Assembly (NCBI GenBank): GCA_963929535.1
Contig: CAWVIZ010000014.1
Location: 310,001-374,000, forward strand
Length of the DNA: 64,000 nucleotides
Origin: Pullilachnospira sp963929535
GTDB taxonomy: Bacteria; Bacillota; Clostridia; Lachnospirales; Lachnospiraceae
Reading direction: 5' to 3'
Shown here: piece by piece, positions 53,282 through 62,633 of the stretch
How the letters are laid out: the number at the start of each line of letters is the position of its first letter
Numbering within the stretch: position 1 is the first letter of the stretch
Notes under the pieces: model-generated
Told to the model about the DNA's origin: nothing
Databases searched by the model: none
What the model saw: only the letters and a program-made list of their open reading frames with translations
Translations under genes and position numbers: made by a program

Positions 53282-53318
53282 GTCACGAAAATTTCATCAA
53301 TAGTCATAAAAATTGTAG
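53282..53318 (+). promoter_or_regulatory. GTCAC direct-repeat operator and candidate activated promoter of the GH3 gene
   Basis: GTCACGAAAA (53282-53291) and GTCATAAAAA (53303-53312) are exactly 21 bases apart. TTGTAG at 53313 could be a poor -35 directly next to the second half, with TGATAC 17 bases on. The same pair of words occurs at 58891 before the sugar-binding lipoprotein gene. Confidence 0.5.
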
Positions 53319-53520
53319 CAGAAATAACAGAACTGTGATACGGTATCCTTATCAGGATGATTGCGGCGGGCGGGAATTTTCCTGTCCGCCGCGGTCTGTT
53401 CCGCGGCGATCGTTCCGCGGGAAGAGGATAAGACCCGAGATGGCAGGATATGCGCTGATTCCGGAGGGGAAAGATGGATCGGCATGTCCCGGAAAGCAAA
53501 AGGAAAAGGAGTTGGATAAG

Positions 53521-55734
53521 ATGAGACAGGAAGAATTGACTGCGCTGCTTCAGGACATGTCCCTGGAGGAAAAGGTGGGACAGATGGTACAGCTGATGGC
53601 CGGCTTTTTTCAGGAGGACGCGTCCGGCGTACTGACAGGGCCGGGGGCCAGCCTGGGAATTCCGGAAAAAGACGTATGGCTGACGGGATCCATTCTGGGA
53701 ACGTATGGGGCCAGGGAACTGAAGGAACTGCAGAAAAAATATATGGAGCGGCATCCCCATCATATTCCGCTGCTGTTTATGATGGATGTGATCCACGGAA
53801 TGAAAACCATATTTCCCATTCCGCTGGGACTGGGGTGTACCTTTGAGCCGGAGCTTGCCCGCCGGTGCGCGTCCGCCGCGGCAAAGGAAGCTGCTGTCAC
53901 AGGACTGCATGTGACGTTTTCTCCCATGGCGGATCTGGTGCGGGATGCCCGCTGGGGACGGGTGATGGAGTCCACCGGGGAGGATCCCTGGCTCAACGGT
54001 CTGTTTGCCGGGGCTCAGGTGGAAGGATTCCAGGGAAAGGATCCGGGAGAACCGGATAAGGTAGCCTCCTGCATCAAGCACTTTGCCGCCTACGGGGCAG
54101 CGGAGGCCGGAAGAGATTACAATTCGGCGGAACTTTGCGAGCATACCCTGAGGGAATTCTATCTTCCGGCCTATCGGGCAGGGATCGATGCCGGGGCGGC
54201 GCTGGTGATGACCTCCTTCAACACGGTGGACGGAATCCCCGCCACCATCAATACAAAGCTGATGCGGAAAATCCTGCGGGAGGAGATGGAATTTGACGGT
54301 GTGCTGATCTCCGATTTTTCCGCCATTCTGGAAACGGTGGCCCACGGCTGTTCCCGGGACGAGCGGGACGCCGCCGGGAAAGCGGTCCGGGCCGGGGTGG
54401 ATATTGATATGATGACCAGCGTGTACAGCAGAAATCTGGCAGAACTGGCGCGGTCAGGAGAGCTGGACGAGAGGCTGATCGATGAGTGCGTGATGAGAGT
54501 TCTGGAACTGAAGAATAAGCTGGGACTGTTTGAGAATCCGTATAAGGACGCGGATGAGGAAAGGGAAAAGACTGTGCTGCTATGTGAGGAGCACCGGAAC
54601 CTGGCCCGGGAGGCGGCGGTAAAATCCATGGTCCTGCTGAAAAATGACGGGATCCTCCCGGTAAACAGGAATCAGAAAATTGCCTTTGTGGGACCCTATA
54701 CGGATTCCCGGCAGATCAAAAGCAGCTGGTCCTTCACCGGAGACGAAAAGGACTGTGTGACCATCCGGGAGGCGGCTATGGAAGCGCTGGATCCCCGGCT
54801 TACGGTTTATGCCTGCGGCTGTCCCATCATCAGCGGGGAAACCTGTCTGAAAGGATTTACGGAGGAGCTTTCTCAGGAACCTTCCGGCAGGGAACTGGAG
54901 CTGATGAGGGAAGAAGCCCTCCGGGCGGCCAGGGAAGCGGATGTGGTGATCATGCCTTTAGGCGAGCACTATCTTCAGACGGGAGAGGCTGCCAGCCGGG
55001 CATTTTTGGAAATTCCGCAGGTGCAGATGGAGCTATTCCGGGAGGTCTGCCGGGTGAATCCCAATGTGGTGACGGTGCTCTTTAATGGAAGACCGCTGGA
55101 TCTCCGGGAGATCAGCGGGAAGTCCAGAGCCGTGCTGGAAGCCTGGAGACCGGGAACGGAAGGAGGGCATGCCGTGCTGGATCTTCTGCTGGGAAGAGAG
55201 AATCCTTCCGGAAAGCTTTCCATGAGTATGCCCTACTGTGTGGGCCAGACGCCGGTTTACTACAACCATACCTCCACAGGACGGCCTTATGCGGCGGGAA
55301 TCCAGGACCGGTTCCGTTCCAGATACCTGGACATCCCCAATGAACCGCTGTATCCCTTCGGATACGGGCTCAGTTATACCACCTTTGAGATTTCTCCGGT
55401 GGAGCTTTCCGGGGACAGGATGCGGCCCGGGGAGACCCTTACGGCCCGGGTGCGGGTGAAAAATACGGGAAACCGTCCGGGATGTGTGACGGTGCAGATG
55501 TACCTGCAGGATGTGACGGCCAGCGTAGCCCGGCCAGTGAGAGAACTGAAGGGCTTTGTGAAGGCGGAGCTGGAGCCGGAAGAGGAAAAAACCGTGGAAT
55601 TTTCCATAGAGGAGCCTATGCTGCGGTTCTGGAGGGCGGACGGAAGCTTTGCCAGCGAGGGAGGTGACTTCCGGGTGTTCGTGGGGGAAGACAGCGCCGC
55701 GGAAAAGGAAGCCGGATTTACGCTTCTGCCATAG
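53521..55734 (+). CDS. GH3 family beta-glucosidase-like enzyme
   Basis: A 737-residue cytoplasmic enzyme in the normal GH3 order: TIM barrel (about 1-330), alpha/beta sandwich (about 360-560), then a fibronectin-III-like domain (about 640-735). The substrate motif KHFAAYGAAEAGRDYN and the nucleophile Asp265 in GVLISDFSAILE are seen; RPYAAG and YPFGYGLSYTTFEI close the sandwich. It likely cleaves terminal beta-glucosides or xylosides. The ATG at 53521 has an AAGGAG site, and the longer upstream reading is not protein-like. A 319-base gap with an operator separates it from GH2. Confidence 0.92.
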   Translation: MRQEELTALLQDMSLEEKVGQMVQLMAGFFQEDASGVLTGPGASLGIPEKDVWLTGSILGTYGARELKELQKKYMERHPHHIPLLFMMDVIHGMKTIFPIPLGLGCTFEPELARRCASAAAKEAAVTGLHVTFSPMADLVRDARWGRVMESTGEDPWLNGLFAGAQVEGFQGKDPGEPDKVASCIKHFAAYGAAEAGRDYNSAELCEHTLREFYLPAYRAGIDAGAALVMTSFNTVDGIPATINTKLMRKILREEMEFDGVLISDFSAILETVAHGCSRDERDAAGKAVRAGVDIDMMTSVYSRNLAELARSGELDERLIDECVMRVLELKNKLGLFENPYKDADEEREKTVLLCEEHRNLAREAAVKSMVLLKNDGILPVNRNQKIAFVGPYTDSRQIKSSWSFTGDEKDCVTIREAAMEALDPRLTVYACGCPIISGETCLKGFTEELSQEPSGRELELMREEALRAAREADVVIMPLGEHYLQTGEAASRAFLEIPQVQMELFREVCRVNPNVVTVLFNGRPLDLREISGKSRAVLEAWRPGTEGGHAVLDLLLGRENPSGKLSMSMPYCVGQTPVYYNHTSTGRPYAAGIQDRFRSRYLDIPNEPLYPFGYGLSYTTFEISPVELSGDRMRPGETLTARVRVKNTGNRPGCVTVQMYLQDVTASVARPVRELKGFVKAELEPEEEKTVEFSIEEPMLRFWRADGSFASEGGDFRVFVGEDSAAEKEAGFTLLP

Positions 55735-55791
55735 GCAGGGGGAGGCGGCCAGTCTTCATCCGGCGGGAAGAAACAGGAGCAAAGGAGCGAT

Positions 55792-57525
55792 ATGAAGAAA
55801 AGGAAGGGAATCTGGAATCTGAACAGGACGATCCTGATGATCATGATGGTGGGATACTGCGCGCTTTTGATCCTGCTTTTGTGCATGGACTGGTATCTGA
55901 TCGATGAGCGCCAGAAAAAGACGCGGGAAAGGGAACGCTCCCTGCTGGCGGATTCCGTGGCTAATATGGAAGAGGCTGTGGACCGGGTGGACAAGCTGAT
56001 CTACGACATCTATTCCTTTGACACCAATTTCGACAGGCTGGGGAAGAGCCGGACAGAGCTGGAGGAGTACGGGGACGCCTACAGTCTGAAGGAAACCATG
56101 CGGCAAAAAATGACCATTGAGGAAAATCTCCACGGATTTTATATCTTCTACGGAAGCGGGCAGAACAAAGCCTGGTACAATGTGGACACCAATTATATAA
56201 AATCAGAGCAGTCGGTAAAGCTGAAGGAGACGCTGCGGCAGCGGCTGGGGACAGACGGGAGCGGAAGCACCATCCGAAACTGGATGACCGTGTTCAACGA
56301 CCAGTCGGAGGTATGCATCGCTATCCTCTGCAGGAAGGGAAACGCGGCGCTGTACGGTCTGTACAGTCTGGGAAGAGTGGAGAGCATGCTGCAGGAGGGG
56401 TCAGAGTATCAGACGGAGATCATATTGGTGGAGGACGGGATGATCCTCAAGAACCCGGACATGGCGAAAAACCTGGATCTGCTGAATGCCATGAAGGGCT
56501 ATTCCGAAGAATTTTCCCAGCGGATCCGTGGGTATTATGTGTACGGGGAACGGATCGAGAACACGGATCTGTGGATCTTTACAGCGTATCAGGCGAATTT
56601 CTGGCAGATGCTTTCCATCCCCCAGATTTTTCTGCTGATCATTACCGGACTTTCCATGGTGGCGATCGCAGCGCTGTATTTTTTCGCCAAAAAACAGGTG
56701 ATCGCTCCCATCCGGAAGCTGACGGTCAGTATGGACGCCATCCGGGCGGGAAAGACCATGGAGGTTCCCAGCATAGACGCACGCTTTTATGAGATAAGGA
56801 AGATCAACGAGACGCTGGCCGCGATGATCCAGGCGCTGGAAGTCCAGCGGAAGCGGACGGTGGAAGAGGCGGTGGAAAAGGAGCGGGCGCAGATGCAGTA
56901 TCTTCAGCTGCAGCTGAAGCCCCACTTCTATCTGAACGGACTGAAGACCCTGAATGCCCTGGCGCTGGAGCAGGATACCGGAAAGATGCAGGAGCTGATC
57001 CTGAACCTTTCCCGGCATATCCGCTATCTTCTTCAGCTGGATCAGGAGACGGTGCCGCTTTCCTCGGAGATCAGCTTTGTGGAAAATTACGTAGAGCTTC
57101 AGAAACATGTGACAGGCCGCACCGTACACTGCGGCATTGAGGCGGATCAGGAGGCCATGGACTGGACGGTTCCCGTGCTGTGTATCCAGACCTTCGTGGA
57201 AAACAGCATCAAATATGCCCGGCTGGGCAGCGGAAGCGTTCCTCTGGAGATCCAGGTCAAGGTCCAGATCCTCCAGACGGAGGAAGGACGGTTTCTGGAT
57301 ATCTCCGTGCAGGACAACGGACAGGGATACCCGGAGGAGATCCTGGAAGAGATCAACGGCGGGCAGACGCGGGAAGCCCGCAGCGTGGGGATCTACAATA
57401 TGAAGCGGCGCTGCCGGCTGCTGTACGGCGACCGGGCGGAATACAGCTTCGCCAATTTTGACGGGGCGTTGAGTGAACTGATTATACCGGAGGTGACAAA
57501 GAATGAACGTGCTGTTGGTGGATGA
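55792..57525 (+). CDS. YesM-type sensor histidine kinase
   Basis: A 577-residue membrane kinase. One segment lies at about residues 13-35, an extracellular sensing domain follows to about 275, then a second segment (MLSIPQIFLLIITGLSMVAI) and a HAMP domain (KKQVIAPIRKLTVSMDAI). The His378 phosphorylation box QLKPHFYLNGLKTLN is the His_kinase form of YesM/LytS, and the ATPase domain has CIQTFVENSIKYA and VQDNGQGYP. It should sense an extracellular sugar or a ligand-bound lipoprotein. The gene overlaps the response regulator by 23 bases. Confidence 0.93.
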   Translation: MKKRKGIWNLNRTILMIMMVGYCALLILLLCMDWYLIDERQKKTRERERSLLADSVANMEEAVDRVDKLIYDIYSFDTNFDRLGKSRTELEEYGDAYSLKETMRQKMTIEENLHGFYIFYGSGQNKAWYNVDTNYIKSEQSVKLKETLRQRLGTDGSGSTIRNWMTVFNDQSEVCIAILCRKGNAALYGLYSLGRVESMLQEGSEYQTEIILVEDGMILKNPDMAKNLDLLNAMKGYSEEFSQRIRGYYVYGERIENTDLWIFTAYQANFWQMLSIPQIFLLIITGLSMVAIAALYFFAKKQVIAPIRKLTVSMDAIRAGKTMEVPSIDARFYEIRKINETLAAMIQALEVQRKRTVEEAVEKERAQMQYLQLQLKPHFYLNGLKTLNALALEQDTGKMQELILNLSRHIRYLLQLDQETVPLSSEISFVENYVELQKHVTGRTVHCGIEADQEAMDWTVPVLCIQTFVENSIKYARLGSGSVPLEIQVKVQILQTEEGRFLDISVQDNGQGYPEEILEEINGGQTREARSVGIYNMKRRCRLLYGDRAEYSFANFDGALSELIIPEVTKNERAVGG

Positions 57526-58783
57526 TCAACGAGAGATCGTGGAAAGCCTGAAGCGGGGGATCCGCTGGGATGCCATACCGGTGGAACATGCCTATACCGC
57601 CTGCAGCGCCAAGGAGGCCAAGCTGGTGCTGACCAATTTTCATGTGGATGTGCTGGTGAGTGATATTGAGATGCCGGAGGAAAACGGACTGTCCCTCTGT
57701 CTGTGGGCAAAGGAGCATTTTTCGGAGCTGGAGTGCATCTTCCTCACCTCCCATGCGGATTTTTCCTATGCCAAGGAGGCTATCCGCATGGGCAGTTTTG
57801 ATTATATCCTGCAGCCCGTCAAATACGAAGAGATCGAACAGGTGCTCCGCCGGGTGAAGGGACGGATCAGCAGCAAGGAGCAGCTCCGGAGGCTGGAGAG
57901 CACCAGGAAGCTGGTGATGCAGCAGAGAAATACCATACTGGACGCCATTCTTTCCCAGATAGACAGGGGACGTCCGCTGGAGGCGGATCAGATCTACCGG
58001 CATTATGGGGAAATGTTCCGGATGGAGTTTGAGAACTGCCGGGTAATCCCGGTGCTGATCCAGATCCTGCGCTGGAAGCGGATCACCCGGGAATGGGAGG
58101 AGAGCCTGGTACGCATGACTCTTGGCAACATCGCGGAGGAGCTTTTCGAGGAACAGAACGGGAAGGCGGGGGTGGCCTGCCTGAACGAGAACTGTTACTG
58201 GATGTTTCTCTGCATGGAGAAGGATGGGATCAGTGAAGAGCTGTGGAGGAGAAAGCTGCAGGAATTTTATCAGTTTACCGAGGATCACATGGATTTTTCC
58301 GTGGGGATCTATCCCGGGGAAGCCCGGGAGGGATTTTCCTGTACTTACGGGCTGCTGAAGAGACGGGCGGCTGCCAATACAGGAAGGAAACCGGGGATTT
58401 TCTGGGAGGATCAGGAGCAGGAGGAAGAGGGATCCCAGGAAAATCCCATCGGGCAGGCTCTGGTTTATATCCGGAAAAATCTCAATAAAAATATTTCCAG
58501 GGCGGATGTGGCCCGGCAGGTTCACCTGAACGAAGAGTATTTTTCCAGACTGTTTAAGCAGGAGACGGGAGATACGTTTAAGGAGTATGTGCTGATGGAG
58601 AAGATGAAGGAAGCCCAGAAACTTCTGGCGGGAACGAAGCTGTCCGTCAGCATCATCGCTTCCAAAGTGGGATATGATAATTTTTCTCATTTTTCCAAAA
58701 TGTTTAAAAAGGTTACAGACTGTACGCCTCAGGAATACCGGAAAGAGCATCAGGAACAGAGAAACGGGGCAGACAGGCCATAG
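57503..58783 (+). CDS. YesN-type response regulator (receiver plus AraC domain)
   Basis: A 426-residue regulator. The receiver has NVLLVDDQRE, phosphorylated Asp54 in VLVSDIEMPEENG and the Lys in ILQPVKYEE. The middle (about 150-310) is a linker domain with no clear assignment. The last 100 residues have two AraC helix-turn-helix motifs (NISRADVARQVHLNEEYFSRLFKQETGDT and VSIIASKVGYDNFSHFSKMFKKVTDCTP). Partner of the preceding kinase, it probably activates the transporter genes that follow and the GH3 gene upstream, where a common direct repeat is found (inference). GGAGGTGAC precedes the ATG. Confidence 0.94.
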   Translation: MNVLLVDDQREIVESLKRGIRWDAIPVEHAYTACSAKEAKLVLTNFHVDVLVSDIEMPEENGLSLCLWAKEHFSELECIFLTSHADFSYAKEAIRMGSFDYILQPVKYEEIEQVLRRVKGRISSKEQLRRLESTRKLVMQQRNTILDAILSQIDRGRPLEADQIYRHYGEMFRMEFENCRVIPVLIQILRWKRITREWEESLVRMTLGNIAEELFEEQNGKAGVACLNENCYWMFLCMEKDGISEELWRRKLQEFYQFTEDHMDFSVGIYPGEAREGFSCTYGLLKRRAAANTGRKPGIFWEDQEQEEEGSQENPIGQALVYIRKNLNKNISRADVARQVHLNEEYFSRLFKQETGDTFKEYVLMEKMKEAQKLLAGTKLSVSIIASKVGYDNFSHFSKMFKKVTDCTPQEYRKEHQEQRNGADRP

Positions 58784-58804
58784 ACCGGGCAGTGAAGAGA
58801 AAAA

Positions 58805-58850
58805 CGGACAGCGGCGCTGCCGTCCCCAGCGGACGGGGCGCCGCTGTCCG
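58805..58850 (+). terminator. GC-rich hairpin after the regulator gene
   Basis: A 13-bp outer stem (58805-58817 with 58838-58850) with an inner CCGTCC/GGACGG stem. No T-run follows, so it is either an inefficient terminator or an mRNA-stabilising structure. Confidence 0.5.
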
Positions 58851-58887
58851 CGGTATGGGAGGGACCAGACAGGGGGAAGAGCAGAGG

Positions 58888-58920
58888 AAAGTCACGAAAA
58901 GCCGAAAAAAAGTCACAAAA
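58888..58920 (+). promoter_or_regulatory. GTCAC direct-repeat operator before the lipoprotein gene
   Basis: GTCACGAAAA (58891-58900) and GTCACAAAA (58912-58920), 21 bases apart, each preceded by A-rich sequence. A possible third half-site, ATCACAAAAA, is at 58963. The first ten bases are identical to those at 53282. Confidence 0.55.
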
Positions 58921-59020
58921 CTGGCAGAAAAATCCCAAGGCCGGGAGAGGCGGCCGGAGAATATCACAAAAATGATAATTTGCCGCATGGAAACTACAGA
59001 AAACAAAGGAATCGTTTTAC

Positions 59021-59026
59021 TATAAT
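59021..59026 (+). promoter_or_regulatory. -10 box of the sugar ABC operon
   Basis: TATAAT 60 bases before the lipoprotein start. No -35 box at 16-18 bases, which fits an activator-dependent promoter. Confidence 0.5.
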
Positions 59027-59085
59027 AAGAACATCAAGAGGTTGCCATGACAGATACGCGGCATGGCAGGAAAGGAGAAAACGAT

Positions 59086-60585
59086 ATGAAGAAGAGACTG
59101 AAAAAAACAATCGCGCTTTTTGGCGCTGCGGCAATGACTTTGTCACTGGCTGCCTGCGGAAGCTCCGGTGAGGAAGAGACCGGCGGAAGCGCCGCGGGAC
59201 AGGAAGCGGGAAGCGATGAGGGCGGCGAAGAGATCAAAACAGTCAGCGTGCATATGCCTACCGTGTACGATCTTCCGGACTCCCAGATGGTGGAGGATGC
59301 GGTGAATGAGATTACGGAAGAAAAATATAACATTCATCTGGATCTGAACTATATCAACTCCGGTAACTGGCAGCAGCAGTCGAATCTGCTCTTCACCGGC
59401 GATGAGGCGGATGTGATCGCCGTATTTTCCACTCCGCTGACCACTTATGTGAAGAACGGACAGCTTACGGATCTGACAGATTATTACAACAATGCTTCCG
59501 ATGAATTCAAGGCTGTGTGGTCTGATGAGGAGATGAAAGGTACCACTGTCAATGGAAAGATTTATGCAGTTCCCAATTTCCGGAACTTCGGAAACTATTT
59601 TGGACTGAATATCGATGAGGAAATCGCTGCCGAATTCGGTATTGAGAACGGACAGACGCTGACCATGGAAGAGGTGGATGAGTTCCTTCGGGCTGCCCAT
59701 GAAAAATATCCGGACCGTTACGCGCTGGCGCCCCAGGGAGGAGACAATCTGATCGGCCAGTGGAGCTGGGACGGACTGGGCGACAACAAATATATCGGCG
59801 TTCTTCCGGACTGCGGACAGACCACAGAGGTACAGAATCTCTTTGAGACCGATGATTTCCAGGAGTTCTGCAACTGGGCGCGTTCCTGGTATCAGGATGG
59901 GCTGATCATGCAGGATATCTTAAGCAATACACAGCCCTGGCAGACGATGATCAACAACAAACAGGCCATCGCCTGCTTCGATAACTACGGCGTGAACGCT
60001 GTCGCCGGCATGATCCGTACCGTGATCATCGATAAATGGGCAGTGGCCAACTCCTATGCGGAGCTTTGCTACGGTATCAGCATGAATTCCAAGGATAAAG
60101 ACGCCGCATGGGAAGCAATGGAGATCCTTTATACAGACGCAGAGGTATCCACGCTGATCAATGACGGTATTGAGGGAACCCACTATGTGAAGAACGATGA
60201 CGGAACCATCTCCTTCCCGGAAGGAAAGACCGCTGCTGACTGCGGATACGGTATGGCGGAAGGATACTGGATCACTCCGTACTCCGCGAATACTCTGCCC
60301 CTGGATGTGAACGGCCCCACCTTCTTTGAGGATCTGAAGACTTTCAACCAGGAAACCCTGAAATCCAAAGCGTTTGGATTCTCCTTTGATACCACTGAGG
60401 TGGCGGATCAGTATACTGCCTGCTGCAATGTAATGGATAAGTACTACAAAGCGCTGATGTCCGGAACCGTAGATGTGGAAAGTACCATCGAGCAGGCAAA
60501 TCAGGAATTTGAGGCTGCAGGACTGAACGATATCATTGCCGCGAAGCAGGAGCAGCTGGATGCGTTTCTGGCAGAACAGCAGTAA
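59086..60585 (+). CDS. sugar ABC transporter substrate-binding lipoprotein
   Basis: A 499-residue lipoprotein. The signal peptide MKKRLKKTIALFGAAAMTLS ends in the lipobox LAAC with Cys24, followed by a flexible Gly/Glu/Ser linker. The rest is a family 1 solute-binding fold with NYINSGNWQQQSNLLFTGDEADVIA and the DUF3502-like C-terminus of LipO/YtcQ proteins, which bind oligosaccharides. It is the first gene of the importer operon, followed by two permeases; no ATPase gene is present, so a shared MsmK-type ATPase encoded elsewhere must drive it. Confidence 0.93.
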   Translation: MKKRLKKTIALFGAAAMTLSLAACGSSGEEETGGSAAGQEAGSDEGGEEIKTVSVHMPTVYDLPDSQMVEDAVNEITEEKYNIHLDLNYINSGNWQQQSNLLFTGDEADVIAVFSTPLTTYVKNGQLTDLTDYYNNASDEFKAVWSDEEMKGTTVNGKIYAVPNFRNFGNYFGLNIDEEIAAEFGIENGQTLTMEEVDEFLRAAHEKYPDRYALAPQGGDNLIGQWSWDGLGDNKYIGVLPDCGQTTEVQNLFETDDFQEFCNWARSWYQDGLIMQDILSNTQPWQTMINNKQAIACFDNYGVNAVAGMIRTVIIDKWAVANSYAELCYGISMNSKDKDAAWEAMEILYTDAEVSTLINDGIEGTHYVKNDDGTISFPEGKTAADCGYGMAEGYWITPYSANTLPLDVNGPTFFEDLKTFNQETLKSKAFGFSFDTTEVADQYTACCNVMDKYYKALMSGTVDVESTIEQANQEFEAAGLNDIIAAKQEQLDAFLAEQQ

Positions 60586-60603
60586 CAACTGAAGGAGGCG
60601 TCT

Positions 60604-61557
60604 ATGTCGGGAAAAAAAGCTGCGGTGAAACCCATGACAGGACGCAGCAAGAGAATGGCCCAGAGGAAAATGACTCTGGCGCTGTTCTCTATGATGCTTC
60701 CGGGTTTTGTCTATTTGATCATTAATAATTACATACCAATGGCCGGTCTGACCATTGCGTTCAAACGATTTGATTACAGCAAAGGGATCTGGGGAAGCGA
60801 CTGGTGCGGATTCAGCAACTTTACCTACCTGTTTAAGACCCAGGACGCAGTGAACATTATCCGGAATACGATAGGATACAATCTGGTATTTATCGTTCTG
60901 GGAAATGTTCTGGCGGTGACAGTGGCGGTAATGCTGAACTTTCTGAGGGGAAAGCTGAACAAAAAGATTTACCAGACGGTGATCCTGGTTCCGTACCTGA
61001 TCTCCATGGTAGTGGTTTCCTATATTGTCTTTGGCTTTCTCAGTCAGGAAAACGGATTTCTTAACAAACTGATCCAGGCTATGGGAGGCGAACCCATCAG
61101 CTGGTATACCCAGTCCAAGTACTGGCCCTTTATCCTGGTGCTGGTAAATTTGTGGAAGAATTTCGGATACAACAGTATCCTTTATTACGCCACTGTGATC
61201 GGTATTGACTCGGCTCTGTATGAGGCGGCCACCGTGGATGGCGCCAACCGCTGGAAACAGGTATGGCATGTGACTCTGCCGGGGCTGAGGGGGACCATCA
61301 TTACCATGGTACTGCTGAATATTGGCCGAATGTTCTACACTGACTTTGGACTGTTCTACCAGGTTCCCATGAGATCCGGATTGATCTCATCCGTGACGGA
61401 TACCATCGATGTGTTCGTGTATAAAGGTCTGACCCAGCTGAATGATATCGGACGTTCTTCCGCAGCCGGGTTTATGCAGTCGGTACTGGGCTTCCTGATG
61501 GTTCTGCTGGCCAACTTTATCGTCCGGAAGATTGATGAAGACAATGCGCTGTTTTAG
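60604..61557 (+). CDS. sugar ABC transporter permease (LplB type)
   Basis: A 317-residue permease with six membrane segments. The coupling helix is EAATVDGANRWKQVWHVTLPGL, the EAA loop of MalF-type permeases. The N-terminal basic stretch (MSGKKAAVKPMTGRSKRMAQRK) is cytoplasmic. The LplB/YteP group imports complex oligosaccharides. A GAAGGAGGCG site precedes the ATG; the stop is 15 bases from the next permease. Confidence 0.94.
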   Translation: MSGKKAAVKPMTGRSKRMAQRKMTLALFSMMLPGFVYLIINNYIPMAGLTIAFKRFDYSKGIWGSDWCGFSNFTYLFKTQDAVNIIRNTIGYNLVFIVLGNVLAVTVAVMLNFLRGKLNKKIYQTVILVPYLISMVVVSYIVFGFLSQENGFLNKLIQAMGGEPISWYTQSKYWPFILVLVNLWKNFGYNSILYYATVIGIDSALYEAATVDGANRWKQVWHVTLPGLRGTIITMVLLNIGRMFYTDFGLFYQVPMRSGLISSVTDTIDVFVYKGLTQLNDIGRSSAAGFMQSVLGFLMVLLANFIVRKIDEDNALF

Positions 61558-61572
61558 AAAGGAGGAATTGCT

Positions 61573-62460
61573 TTGGTAGTAAAAAATAAGAGCGGACAGA
61601 TTGCTCTGAATATTATTTTTATTCTGCTGACCATTGCGGCGGCAGCCCCGTTTCTGCTGCTGATTGCCTCCTCCTTTACCAGCGAGGCGGCGCTGGCGGA
61701 ATTCGGCTACGGATTCTGGCCCAGAGAATTCAGTGTGGATGCGTATACCTACCTGTTTAAGAGCAGCACGAAAATTTTGAGAGGGTATGGGATTACGGTT
61801 CTGGTAACCGTGGTAGGAACGGTATGCAGTGTACTGCTGACAACCCTGTTCGCCTATCCCCTGTCCAGAAAGGAGCTTCCTTTCCGGTATGGATTTTCCT
61901 TCTTTGTATTTTTCACCATGCTGTTCAACGGCGGACTGGTACCCAGCTATATGATGTGGACTCAGACGTTCCATATCAAGGATACCCTGTTTGCCCTGCT
62001 GCTTCCCAGCCTGCTGATGAACGCTTTTTATGTGATCATGATGCGTTCCTTCTTTACGGCTAATATTCCGGACGCCCTGGTGGAGGCGGCCAGGATTGAC
62101 GGGGCGGGAGAATACAGGATCCTGTTCGGGATCGTGCTTCCCCTGTCCAAGCCCATGATGGCTACCCTGTCTTTGATGATCGGACTGGGCTACTGGAATG
62201 ACTGGATGAACAGCCTGTACTATATCACAGATGAAAAACTGTACAGTATTCAGGCGATCCTGAACACCATCATCACCAACATTCAGTTCCTTACCAGCGG
62301 ACAGAGTTCTCTGTCTTCCAGCGTGGATATTTCCAAGCTGCCCAACGTCAGTGTAAGAATGGCTATTGCGGTGATCGGAATCCTTCCAATCCTGGTGGTC
62401 TATCCGTTTTTCCAGAAATATTTCGTAAAAGGAATCGTTGTGGGCGGTGTGAAGGGCTGA
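61573..62460 (+). CDS. carbohydrate ABC transporter permease (YtcP type)
   Basis: A 295-residue permease with six membrane segments and the EAA loop EAARIDGAGEYRILFGIVLPLSKP. The start is TTG at 61573 with an AAAGGAGGAATTGC site. The C-terminus FFQKYFVKGIVVGGVKG is the usual ending of MalG/YtcP-type permeases. It pairs with the preceding permease. A terminator follows, closing the importer operon. Confidence 0.94.
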   Translation: MVVKNKSGQIALNIIFILLTIAAAAPFLLLIASSFTSEAALAEFGYGFWPREFSVDAYTYLFKSSTKILRGYGITVLVTVVGTVCSVLLTTLFAYPLSRKELPFRYGFSFFVFFTMLFNGGLVPSYMMWTQTFHIKDTLFALLLPSLLMNAFYVIMMRSFFTANIPDALVEAARIDGAGEYRILFGIVLPLSKPMMATLSLMIGLGYWNDWMNSLYYITDEKLYSIQAILNTIITNIQFLTSGQSSLSSSVDISKLPNVSVRMAIAVIGILPILVVYPFFQKYFVKGIVVGGVKG

Positions 62461-62483
62461 TGGAAAAAAGAAAAATTGTATAT

Positions 62484-62512
62484 GCCGCAGAGGACTGCCT
62501 CTGCGGCTTCTT
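62484..62512 (+). terminator. terminator of the importer operon
   Basis: Perfect 10-bp stem GCCGCAGAGG/CCTCTGCGGC (62484-62493 with 62498-62507), loop ACTG, then TTCTT. Confidence 0.8.
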
Positions 62513-62633
62513 CATACAGGAAAAGAAGGTTAGCGGACATGACTGCAGGTTGGCTGCTTCATAAAGGATATTGAAATTCTGACGTTTTTATGAAAAAATA
62601 TAGGAAAATAACCAGTAAAAGGAGAACCACTAT

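Noticed and set aside
62535..62560. GCGGACATGACTGCAGG as a fifth hairpin-repeat copy
   Set aside because: It shares GCGGACATG only; the complementary arm CATGTCC and the outer stems are absent.
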